Assembly: GCA_964493245.1 (NCBI GenBank)
Contig: CAZBNB010000025.1
Coordinates: 1 to 36,376 of the forward strand
Direction of reading: 5' to 3'
Source: CAZBNB01 sp964493245
Lineage (GTDB): Bacteria; Pseudomonadota; Gammaproteobacteria; Legionellales; Legionellaceae
Length of the DNA: 36,376 nucleotides
In this document: positions 16,615 to 24,150 of the stretch, piece after piece
How the letters are laid out: each line of letters opens with the position of its first letter
How positions within the stretch are numbered: position 1 is the first letter of the stretch
The notes under the pieces: model-generated
Databases searched by the model: none
Seen by the model: the letters and a program-made list of their open reading frames with translations, nothing else
What the model was told of the DNA's origin: nothing
Made by a program: the position numbers and the translations under genes

Positions 16615-16713
16615 TAGGGTCTGTTGACATTTGGTTACACGGTCAAAAAACAGGATAATTTGCACAAATTAGCTCGGTTTTAGGTCGAAAATACTAATTG
16701 ATGACACGCCCTA
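16615..16713. repeat. MITE-like dispersed repeat (copy 2, complete)
   Basis: This ~99-bp element lies between the convergent lptB and IDO-like genes. The left end TAGGGTCTGTTGACA and the inverted right end TAGGGCGTGTCATCA share about 10 of 15 bases. The right half is homologous to positions 1-53 of the window. It starts 1 bp after the lptB stop, and its last three bases (CTA) supply the TAG stop codon of the IDO-like gene. No ORF is present. A non-autonomous transposable element is the simplest reading. Confidence 0.6.
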
Positions 16714-17850
16714 GCTTAGTCGATGGGTTTCTGTTTCGGACTCATGCTTACCCAAATAACGCATAAAAGGTGTTCCGCCGGTACCAATTGCATGTGGATT
16801 GGCTTGTGAATCTTGATGTTGTTTTTGGATATATTGTGCCGCATATTTGAGATGAGTGGAGCGGAATCGCGTCACCAAATCAATGCATTGATTATACAGT
16901 TCTTTTAAAGCCGGTGTTTTGGCAGATTGCTGTTTTACATATTCACGAATAGACGTACTTTCTTGTAAACCCATTAAAAATGCTCGGTGTTGATCAGGCA
17001 TATAATTTTGCATGTTTTTTAAATACACACTGAGCACATCTTCATGATGTTGCACACCCAATACTGCATCTAGTGCGGGAATAATGCTGCTTTGTGCCCC
17101 TGTTTCACCATGAAAAAATTGCGCTTGATTTTCAAAACCACCCTCATACAACATGCCATTTGGTAGCGCAGGATTATTTTTCCACCCATGAATGTAAGGA
17201 CGCACACGATGATAATAAATGTGAGGATCACAGTGTTCTGGCATACGATCCATAACAGCGCAAATTTGTTTTAAGCTTTCAATCATCTGCATTAAACAAG
17301 CTTGTAATTTTTCCGCATCCCCCATTTGAGCCGCCATTTGTGCTGGTTGTAGTGCTTGTAGCGCAGCGCTTGCTTTATACTCAATATCAATATGTATTAA
17401 AATAAACCACTCTTCATCCATGCCTCCCAAAAAATTCTGTAATAACGCAATATTACCTAATTCGATGGGTTGGGTTGGATCCAAACGATACCAATTGTGC
17501 AAAGCATAAGAAGCGTAAGAAAGCACGGGAGGACGTTTTAAATGTGTCGCTAAAGCACACCATGGTTTTGCTAAAATAGCTGGGATTATTTGTGCGACTG
17601 ATTTTTCACCAAAAACATACGCATGCCCAATAAAAGATAAAAGCAGCATGGCTCGCTCGTATTCAGCATCGGTCTTTAGTTTTTCCAATGGAAAGGCTGG
17701 CATCGCTTCCATTTTTTTTCTTAACTGGGTACTCATTAAATATTTGGGTAACTGCGCCGAAAACACTTCCCAAGCTTCAAATGCTTCAGGAAGTTTTTTT
17801 AAAGGATCGGCCGTTGGTAAAAATCCGCGTGAAAAATCTAAAGCTTGCAT
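16711..17850 (-). CDS. Indoleamine 2,3-dioxygenase-like heme protein
   Basis: The 379 residues match the indoleamine 2,3-dioxygenase family, heme enzymes that open the indole ring of L-tryptophan to N-formylkynurenine. Family blocks in order: FLPTADPLKKLPEAFEAWE (10-28), VRPYIHGWKNNPALPNGMLYEG (216-237), GETGAQSSIIPALDAVLGV (248-266), MPDQHRAFL (284-292), LVTRFRSTHLKYAAQYI (325-341) and GTGGTPFMRYL (356-366). His333 in the RSTH segment aligns with the proximal heme ligand (human IDO1 RSYH). The ribosome-binding site is GAGG just before the ATG. It is a single gene with repeats on both sides; its stop codon is provided by the adjacent repeat element. The substrate of bacterial family members varies, so tryptophan is probable but not proven. 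Confidence 0.88.
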   Translation of the reverse strand: MQALDFSRGFLPTADPLKKLPEAFEAWEVFSAQLPKYLMSTQLRKKMEAMPAFPLEKLKTDAEYERAMLLLSFIGHAYVFGEKSVAQIIPAILAKPWCALATHLKRPPVLSYASYALHNWYRLDPTQPIELGNIALLQNFLGGMDEEWFILIHIDIEYKASAALQALQPAQMAAQMGDAEKLQACLMQMIESLKQICAVMDRMPEHCDPHIYYHRVRPYIHGWKNNPALPNGMLYEGGFENQAQFFHGETGAQSSIIPALDAVLGVQHHEDVLSVYLKNMQNYMPDQHRAFLMGLQESTSIREYVKQQSAKTPALKELYNQCIDLVTRFRSTHLKYAAQYIQKQHQDSQANPHAIGTGGTPFMRYLGKHESETETHRLS

Positions 17851-17956
17851 CCTTTCCTCACCATTTATGTTAGGACTATTTTTGAAATATCATAATGTAA
17901 TCATACATAAATGAGAAGCCTTATAAACACGAGACTTATTGGATTAAAAACGTGTA

Positions 17957-18005
17957 TGACTTACGCAAAAAAATCGATCGCATCGTTGAATTTTATTTTC
18001 AAAAA
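17957..18005. repeat. Partial copy of the CAGGACTTACGC MITE
   Basis: GACTTACGCAAAA at 17958, followed by CGATC, TCGTTG and ATTTTATTTT in the same order and spacing, matches one arm of the complete element at 34851-34973 (its right arm read on the minus strand). A diverged opposite end may lie at 18208-18223, where TTTTTTTGCGT appears in inverted orientation. Confidence 0.6.
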
Positions 18006-18075
18006 TGAAGCTAATTAAGCTTCGATCATAGCCTAAAAGCTACAATATTTAATCTGTGCATCAATTAAAATGTTC

Positions 18076-18164
18076 TTTGTCATCCCCGCATAGGAAGGGA
18101 TCTATTTTTGAGCTGGCTCGATGCTACATTGAAAACTAATTCCCGCCTACGCGGGAATGACAAA
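18076..18164. repeat. REP-like inverted pair (TTTGTCATNCCCGC units)
   Basis: Two copies of the unit TTTGTCATNCCCGCNTAGGNNGG face each other, at 18076-18099 and, inverted, at ~18141-18164, with AT-rich inner sequence also matching. Each unit can form its own small GC hairpin, and the pair forms a longer one. GTCATTCCCGCG-type extragenic palindromes are widespread in proteobacterial intergenic DNA. Confidence 0.75.
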
Positions 18165-18173
18165 CAGGCTTAA

Positions 18174-18327
18174 CTGAGTACTATTGATGCCACCGCTAAT
18201 AGAAAGTTCATTTTTTTGCGTTACAATAATGCATTGCAACCAGAATATGCACAAAAAGTATTAGATGGCATTTTTTGAGCACTTATGCGTTTCCCCTGCA
18301 CAACTTGCAGAGGATTTGATTTTTTAA
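18174..18327 (+). pseudogene. Possible decayed coding fragment before lnt
   Basis: In one frame the sequence reads RYNNALQPEYAQKVLDGIF and then stops. Removing one T from the T6 run at 18271-18276 lets it continue EHLCVSPAQLAEDLIF before a stop. The composition is protein-like, but there is no start codon and I do not recognise the family. It may be a remnant with a homopolymer frameshift, or chance. Confidence 0.22.
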
Positions 18328-18382
18328 ACCAGATCATTTATCTTTCTCATTCCCTTCATGATATAAGCTGTTTACCAATCTC

Positions 18383-19951
18383 ATGAATAATACATCTTCA
18401 ACCAAAACGGCTTCATTTTTCCTGTTTTTAACGCAATATATGCCTACGCTACGTAGTTTGTTTGCGGGATGTTTGTTGCCATTAAGTTTTGCGCCTTTTC
18501 ATCTTCCTGGATTAGCTATTTTAGGCTTGGCTCTGTTTTTTAACCAAATATTACAATCGCAAACTTGGAAAAAAACCATTGGGTCTGGTTTTGTTTTTGG
18601 TATTGGATATATGGGGTTAGGTGTATCTTGGGTTTACGTCAGCATCCATCTTTATGGTCATTTGAACGCGCTGATTGCTGCTTTTATTACCTGTGTTTTT
18701 ATTGCTTATTTAGCTTCCTTTTTTGCTTTTTTTGCTGGGCTAGTCCATTTTTTAAAATATGCATCTGAGCGCTTAAATCGCCCTGTGGTTGCATTCACAC
18801 AAGGACTACTTTTAAGTGCTCTTTGGTGTTTGATAGAGTTTTTTCGTAGTGTGTGTTTTAGTGGTTTCCCTTGGTTATTACTCGGATTTGGACAAATTGA
18901 TACCCCTCTCGGTTATGAGTTACCTTGGGTTGGTTTGTATGGTGTTGGGTTTATTACTTGTTTTACCGCAACGTGTTTGGTTTGGGCAACACGAGGCAAA
19001 AACTTAAAAATGGGTTGGTTGTGTCTTTTTGTCGCACTCATCTTAACACCCAAATGGCTCAAAGAAACACCATCTTCGCCCATAAACAATGCTCAAGCGA
19101 TCTCTGTTGGCATCATTCAGGCCAATCTCTCGATGCGCGACAAATGGGATGAAAGCTTATTTTGGAATCTTCTAGAGCATTATCAACAACGCATTGATCG
19201 CTTACTCGGTCAAGCCAATTTGATTGTGTTACCAGAATCAGCGATTCCTGTGCCAGCCAGTTATTTAAACGATTGGTTACCTGACTTAAATACACGAGCA
19301 AATCAAGCCAATACCGCACTGTTAATGGGCATTCCCAAGCCGACTTCTCGAGCAGAAGTTTATTATTACAATACCCTTTCTGCACTCGGACAAGCGAAAG
19401 GAACCTATTTAAAACAACACTTGGTTCCATTTGGAGAATACACACCCAAACCATTTCAATCACTCATGACATGGTTAGATATACCAGAAACATCGATGAA
19501 GCCAGGGCGCCAGCATCAATCATTAATCCATGTTCAACAACACCCGATTGCAGCTTTAATATGCTACGAATTGGCTTATCCGCATTTACTTCGCCAACAA
19601 ATGCCACAAGCAGAATGGATTGTTTCGGTGAGTGATGACGGTTGGTTTGGTCGCTCATTAGCCATGTATCAACAACTTCAAATGGCGCAAGCCCTGTCTA
19701 TTTTAACCAACCGCTACCAAGTGGTTGCGAATAATGACGGGTTGTCTTCGATTATTGATCCACAAGGCCGTATTATTAACACCTTACCGGCTTTTACCTC
19801 TGGTGTTTTGGAAGGGAAAATTTATCCGTTACAAACCCAAACACCCTGGATGAAATGGGGTGATCAACCGATTTTGATATTTAGCCTAGTCATCGCACTA
19901 ATTGCGTTATTTTCAAAGAGGCGTTATCCTTATCAATCAGCAAAACTTTGA
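18383..19951 (+). CDS. lnt: Apolipoprotein N-acyltransferase Lnt
   Basis: Lnt adds the third acyl chain to the N-terminal Cys of lipoproteins at the periplasmic face of the inner membrane, a prerequisite for Lol sorting. The 522-residue protein has 6-7 N-terminal helices (LLPLSFAPFHLPGLAILGLALFF), a nitrilase-like domain (~240-480), and a final helix (PILIFSLVIALIALF). The catalytic triad is intact: Glu285 in LPESAIP, Lys344 in YLKQHLVPFGEY and Cys394 in ALICYELAYP. It begins a plus-strand run of lnt-leuS-lptE-holA; the leuS ATG lies 10 bp after its stop. Confidence 0.97.
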   Translation: MNNTSSTKTASFFLFLTQYMPTLRSLFAGCLLPLSFAPFHLPGLAILGLALFFNQILQSQTWKKTIGSGFVFGIGYMGLGVSWVYVSIHLYGHLNALIAAFITCVFIAYLASFFAFFAGLVHFLKYASERLNRPVVAFTQGLLLSALWCLIEFFRSVCFSGFPWLLLGFGQIDTPLGYELPWVGLYGVGFITCFTATCLVWATRGKNLKMGWLCLFVALILTPKWLKETPSSPINNAQAISVGIIQANLSMRDKWDESLFWNLLEHYQQRIDRLLGQANLIVLPESAIPVPASYLNDWLPDLNTRANQANTALLMGIPKPTSRAEVYYYNTLSALGQAKGTYLKQHLVPFGEYTPKPFQSLMTWLDIPETSMKPGRQHQSLIHVQQHPIAALICYELAYPHLLRQQMPQAEWIVSVSDDGWFGRSLAMYQQLQMAQALSILTNRYQVVANNDGLSSIIDPQGRIINTLPAFTSGVLEGKIYPLQTQTPWMKWGDQPILIFSLVIALIALFSKRRYPYQSAKL

Positions 19952-19961
19952 TAGTTGCATT

Positions 19962-22433
19962 ATGAGTATCACCTATTGTCCCCAAGACGTTGAAGAACAA
20001 GCCCAACAATACTGGCAGAAAAAACAATCATTTAATGTTCAAGAAGATTTAAATAAAGAAAAATTTTATTGTTTATCCATGTTTCCTTATCCTAGCGGAT
20101 CATTGCACATGGGTCATGTACGTAATTACACGATTGGCGATGCCATTGCTCGCTATCAACGTGCATTAGGAAAGAATGTTTTACAACCGATTGGTTGGGA
20201 TGCATTTGGTTTGCCAGCTGAAAATGCAGCCATTAAAAATGGCATTGCGCCAGCAGAATGGACCAAGCAAAATATTGCCACTATGAAGTCGCAACTGATG
20301 AAGTTGGGTAATGCTTATGATTGGCGTCGCGAAATCACCACTTGTGATCCTTGTTATTATCGCTGGGAGCAATGGTTTTTCATCAAATTATTTGAGCGAG
20401 GCCTGGTATACAAGAAAAATGCGTTGGTTAACTGGGATCCAGTTGACAAAACTGTCTTGGCTAACGAACAGGTTGTCGACGGCCGAGGATGGCGTTCAGG
20501 CGCGTTGGTTGAGCGTAAAGAAATTTCACAGTGGTTTATCAAAATCACAGCCTATGCCGATGAATTATTAAATGGTCTAGATACGCTGGAAGAATGGCCT
20601 GATCAAGTCAAACAAATGCAACGTAACTGGATTGGCCGCTCTGAAGGCAGTGAGATTTTTTTCAAGGTGGAAGGCTTTAGTAAACGACTTAAAATTTATA
20701 CCACCAGACCCGATACACTGATGGGTGCCACTTATTTGGCTGTCGCACCCGATCACCCACTGGCCAAACAAGCAGCCAAAAGCGATCCAACCATCAAGGC
20801 ATTCGTTGATAGTTGCCAAAGTGTTCGTATGGTAGAGGCAGAGTTAGCAACGATGGAAAAACGCGGTATTGATACCGGTATGAAGGCCACTCACCCCATC
20901 ACACAAGAAGCGATTCCGGTTTGGATAGCAAATTTCGTTATCATGCAATATGGTTCTGGCGCCGTCATGTCGGTCCCTGCTCATGATCAACGAGATTGGG
21001 AATTTGCGCATCAATATGCGTTACCCATGAAAGAAGTGATCCAGCCTACACAAGGCCAACACGATTACACGCAATCGGCTTACACCGATGAAGGCACGCT
21101 GATTCATTCTGGTGAGTTCAGCGACCTGCCCTCCGCAGAAGCCAAAAAACGAATCACAGCCTACCTGGAAACACAAAATGCAGGTAAGGCAACCATCAAT
21201 TACCGTCTTCGTGACTGGGGCGTATCACGACAACGTTATTGGGGTACACCTATTCCCATGATCACTTGTGAGCAATGCGGTGTGGTTCCGGTAGCTGAAG
21301 CTGATTTACCCGTCTTGTTGCCAGAAAACGTCGAGCTAACAGGAAGCGGTTCACCCTTAGCCCAATGTCATGATTTCATCCATACTGCCTGTCCAAAGTG
21401 CGGTCAAGATGCGTTGAGAGAATCAGACACCTTTGATACGTTTATCGAGTCATCTTGGTACTATGCACGTTTCGCATGCAAAGGGCAAACCAGTGCAATG
21501 TTAGATGATCGTGCAAAATATTGGACACCTGTCGATCAATATATTGGTGGTATTGAGCACGCAGTGATGCATTTACTGTACGCGCGTTTTTTCCATAAAT
21601 TAATGAGAGACGAAGGATTAGTCAATTCAGACGAACCCTTTAAAGCGTTACTCAGTCAGGGTATGGTATTGCGTAATGGTCATAAAATGTCAAAATCTTT
21701 AGGCAATACCGTTGATCCGAATCACCTCATTGAAACATACGGAGCAGATACAGCCAGACTGTTTGTTATGTTTGCTGCACCACCTGAACAATCAATGGAG
21801 TGGTCTGATGCCGGTGTTGAGGGATCTCATCGCTTTTTAAAGCGCTTATGGGCTTTTGCGCATACGCATCGTGATGCCATCATAGACATCAATGAATCAT
21901 CATCTGATGGCAATGTTCAAATTCAATGGCAAGAATGCGATAGTCGTTTGAAAAAAGCGCGTTTAGTCGTACATCAAATCATTTTACAAGCAACCAATGA
22001 TTATGAGCGGCAACAGTTTAATACCGTCGTTTCTGCTTGCATGAAGCTATTCAATGAGTTAAATGCTTACGAAATCCAAACGGATCAAGATAAGTATTTT
22101 ATGCATAACAGCATCAGCCACTTACTGCGATTATTAGCCCCTATTACACCTCATATCTGTCATGTTTTGTGGCAGCAATTGGGCTTTTCAAAGGCGATCA
22201 TTGATGCATCTTGGCCTAAAGTAGATAAAAGCGCACTGAAAACAGAAGAAGTCGACTTTGTTGTACAGGTCAACGGTAAACTCAGAGCCGAATTTAGCAG
22301 CCATGTTGATACCCCTGAAAGCGAGCTCATTGAGTTAGCTAAAACACACGCGGCCACATTCTTAACTGGCAAATCAATCACCAAATCAATCGTGGTTGCA
22401 CATCGTCATTTAATTAATCTGGTTGTGAATTAA
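19962..22433 (+). CDS. leuS: Leucyl-tRNA synthetase LeuS
   Basis: LeuS charges tRNA-Leu. From the ATG at 19962 the protein has 823 residues, in the usual range. It shows the class I HIGH motif (HMGH, 49-52, in FPYPSGSLHMGHVRNYTIGD), an editing domain (ARFVMQY-like ANFVIMQYGSGAVMSVPAHDQRDWEFA with the conserved Asp), a Cys4 zinc module (CEQCG...CPKCG) and KMSKS (~575-579). The longer open frame beginning at 19902 would overlap lnt by 50 bp and adds a non-conserved 20-residue leader, so I prefer the downstream start. The leuS-lptE-holA order is conserved in gammaproteobacteria. Confidence 0.98.
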   Translation: MSITYCPQDVEEQAQQYWQKKQSFNVQEDLNKEKFYCLSMFPYPSGSLHMGHVRNYTIGDAIARYQRALGKNVLQPIGWDAFGLPAENAAIKNGIAPAEWTKQNIATMKSQLMKLGNAYDWRREITTCDPCYYRWEQWFFIKLFERGLVYKKNALVNWDPVDKTVLANEQVVDGRGWRSGALVERKEISQWFIKITAYADELLNGLDTLEEWPDQVKQMQRNWIGRSEGSEIFFKVEGFSKRLKIYTTRPDTLMGATYLAVAPDHPLAKQAAKSDPTIKAFVDSCQSVRMVEAELATMEKRGIDTGMKATHPITQEAIPVWIANFVIMQYGSGAVMSVPAHDQRDWEFAHQYALPMKEVIQPTQGQHDYTQSAYTDEGTLIHSGEFSDLPSAEAKKRITAYLETQNAGKATINYRLRDWGVSRQRYWGTPIPMITCEQCGVVPVAEADLPVLLPENVELTGSGSPLAQCHDFIHTACPKCGQDALRESDTFDTFIESSWYYARFACKGQTSAMLDDRAKYWTPVDQYIGGIEHAVMHLLYARFFHKLMRDEGLVNSDEPFKALLSQGMVLRNGHKMSKSLGNTVDPNHLIETYGADTARLFVMFAAPPEQSMEWSDAGVEGSHRFLKRLWAFAHTHRDAIIDINESSSDGNVQIQWQECDSRLKKARLVVHQIILQATNDYERQQFNTVVSACMKLFNELNAYEIQTDQDKYFMHNSISHLLRLLAPITPHICHVLWQQLGFSKAIIDASWPKVDKSALKTEEVDFVVQVNGKLRAEFSSHVDTPESELIELAKTHAATFLTGKSITKSIVVAHRHLINLVVN

Positions 22434-22435
22434 AT

Positions 22436-22972
22436 ATGACACTATCAATAAAACGCTTAGACGCACAAGCATTCAAAAGCTTTTTATTGATGTGTTGCTT
22501 ATTATTATCGGGATGCGGCTTTCATCTTCGTGGCATGATAGACATGCCAGCTTGGTTAAACGATGTGGCCATTATCATTGAAAGCGGCCACCGTGATCTT
22601 GAACCTATGTTGAAAGCGCAATTAGACGCGTATCACATTCAGGTCACATCCGAACCCAATCAGGCGCATTATTGGCTTATCATTGAACAAGATCGTGAGG
22701 AACAACATATCACCAGTGTGAGCTCCAGTACCACGCCACGGCAATATCAAATGACATATGTGGTTCGTTATCGACTCCAACAAGCCAAAGGCAAAGAAAT
22801 TATTCCCTCATCCCAAATTGCCATTACACGGCAAATTACGATTAACAGCGATCGCATTTTAGGCTCAAACGATGAAGAAAATACACTTAAAAAAGAAATG
22901 CGCCGTGATGCAGCAATACAAATTTTAGATAGAATTTCGAATCAAAGCCTAAAAGCAAATCACCCGTCATGA
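22436..22972 (+). CDS. lptE: LPS-assembly lipoprotein LptE
   Basis: LptE is the outer-membrane lipoprotein that plugs LptD and helps insert LPS. The 178-residue precursor has a lipoprotein signal with lipobox LLSGC, Cys27 being the acylated residue, followed by the family start GFHLRG. The rest fits the small alpha/beta LptE fold (QYQMTYVVRYRLQ). It starts 2 bp after leuS and overlaps holA by 4 bp, so it is translated as part of that operon. Its acylation depends on Lnt, encoded two genes upstream. Confidence 0.95.
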   Translation: MTLSIKRLDAQAFKSFLLMCCLLLSGCGFHLRGMIDMPAWLNDVAIIIESGHRDLEPMLKAQLDAYHIQVTSEPNQAHYWLIIEQDREEQHITSVSSSTTPRQYQMTYVVRYRLQQAKGKEIIPSSQIAITRQITINSDRILGSNDEENTLKKEMRRDAAIQILDRISNQSLKANHPS

Positions 22973-23964
22973 TTATTAAATATCCAGATTTAATAGCACA
23001 TTTACAAAAAAAAATGCCCATACACATGTATCTGTTGATTGGCTCTGAGCCATACATGATAGAGGACTCAGTCCGTTGTATTAAAAATGAATGGCAAAAA
23101 CAAGGTGATTATGATGAGAAATCACTGTCTATTCAGCATACAAATGAATGGGCAGATTGTTTTCAAGAGGCCAACCATTACAATTTATTTTCACCCTATC
23201 AGCTGTTAAAGATTCGTTATGATAAAAAAAGTCTGGATGCGAATGGAATAAACAGCATCAAGACTTATTTAGAAAACCCTAATCCACATTGTCTCATTCT
23301 ATTAGAGGCACCACAACTCACGCACAAACCACTGCAATGGATAGCACCTTATAAACAAGCGGTTTTAATACAAGCCACTCCCCTTGCCCCGGCAGCATTT
23401 ACAGCATGGATCAAACGCTGCTTACAAGAAAAAAATCTATCCTTTGAAGCCAATGTTCCTCATTTTATTCAACAATATAATCAAAACAACATGCTGGCTG
23501 TATGGCAACTCATAGAAAAATTAAGTTTACAATCACCTCAAACCATCTTGACGACAGAGATGTTAAGCACAGATATGCTTGATCAGTGTACCTATTCGCT
23601 GTACGAATTAGCCGATGCGTGCTTAATAGGCGATAAAAACAAAGCCTTACATCTTTTACGATATTTGAACCAAACCAAAACTGAACCAACTTTGGTTTTA
23701 TGGCTAATGACTCAAGAAATCAAAGTATTATCGCAATGGCAATATTTAATCCAACAAAAAATGCCGACGGAAGCCATTTGCAAACAATTGAATATTTGGT
23801 CACAACGAATGAAAGGATATACAGAAGCCATTCAACGCCTGAATACAACACAGCTCCAGGCTTTATTAGCCCAATCCCATCAGATTGATAAACAAATCAA
23901 ATCGTTACAGGGTCCCCAGGTATGGCATGGGTTAGAGTCATTAGTCATGTCTATGATGGCGTAA
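22969..23964 (+). CDS. holA: DNA polymerase III delta subunit HolA
   Basis: Delta is the clamp-opening subunit of the DNA polymerase III clamp loader. The 331-residue protein has the family layout: an N-terminal AAA-like domain without a Walker A motif (MYLLIGSEPYMIEDSVRCIKNEW near residue 20, NLFSPYQLLKIRY near 72), a helical lid, and the C-terminal collar domain (ELADACLIGDKNKALHLLRYL...). It overlaps lptE (ATGA). A palindrome follows about 20 bp downstream and may end transcription. Confidence 0.95.
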   Translation: MIIKYPDLIAHLQKKMPIHMYLLIGSEPYMIEDSVRCIKNEWQKQGDYDEKSLSIQHTNEWADCFQEANHYNLFSPYQLLKIRYDKKSLDANGINSIKTYLENPNPHCLILLEAPQLTHKPLQWIAPYKQAVLIQATPLAPAAFTAWIKRCLQEKNLSFEANVPHFIQQYNQNNMLAVWQLIEKLSLQSPQTILTTEMLSTDMLDQCTYSLYELADACLIGDKNKALHLLRYLNQTKTEPTLVLWLMTQEIKVLSQWQYLIQQKMPTEAICKQLNIWSQRMKGYTEAIQRLNTTQLQALLAQSHQIDKQIKSLQGPQVWHGLESLVMSMMA

Positions 23965-23985
23965 ATATACCCTTGCGTACATGCC

Positions 23986-24114
23986 GTTTTCGGTTTTTTA
24001 GCATCTCATCTACGGCTCATCTCGTGAGTTAAAATAGGCTTACATATGAATAACTATGCGCGCATTTTTTAACTCACGAGATAAACCATATCTGGGCGCT
24101 AAAAAACCGAAAGC
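23986..24114. repeat. Two-tier palindrome between convergent genes (possible bidirectional terminator)
   Basis: The outer arms around TTTCGGTTTTTTAGC (23986-24002 with 24098-24114) match at 16 of 17. The inner arms ATCTCGTGAGTTAAAA (24019-24034) and 24067-24082 match perfectly over 16 bp. The sequence between the tiers does not pair. It lies 21 bp after the holA stop and 36 bp before the end of the coiled-coil gene, so it could stop transcription from both sides. The two-tier form resembles the other palindromic elements of the window, so a mobile origin is equally likely. Confidence 0.75.
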
Positions 24115-24150
24115 CCAAGAGTGCGGCTGTGAACAGGCTGTATTCAGCGC

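Larger units (their letters stand above)
17851..18382. other. 532-bp divergent intergenic region filled with repeat remnants
   Basis: This region lies between the divergent IDO-like gene and lnt. It holds a half-copy of the CAGGACTTACGC MITE (17957-18005), a paired REP-like hairpin (18076-18164) and a short decayed coding fragment (about 18174-18327). No intact gene or confident promoter could be picked, although both flanking genes need promoters here. Confidence 0.7.
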
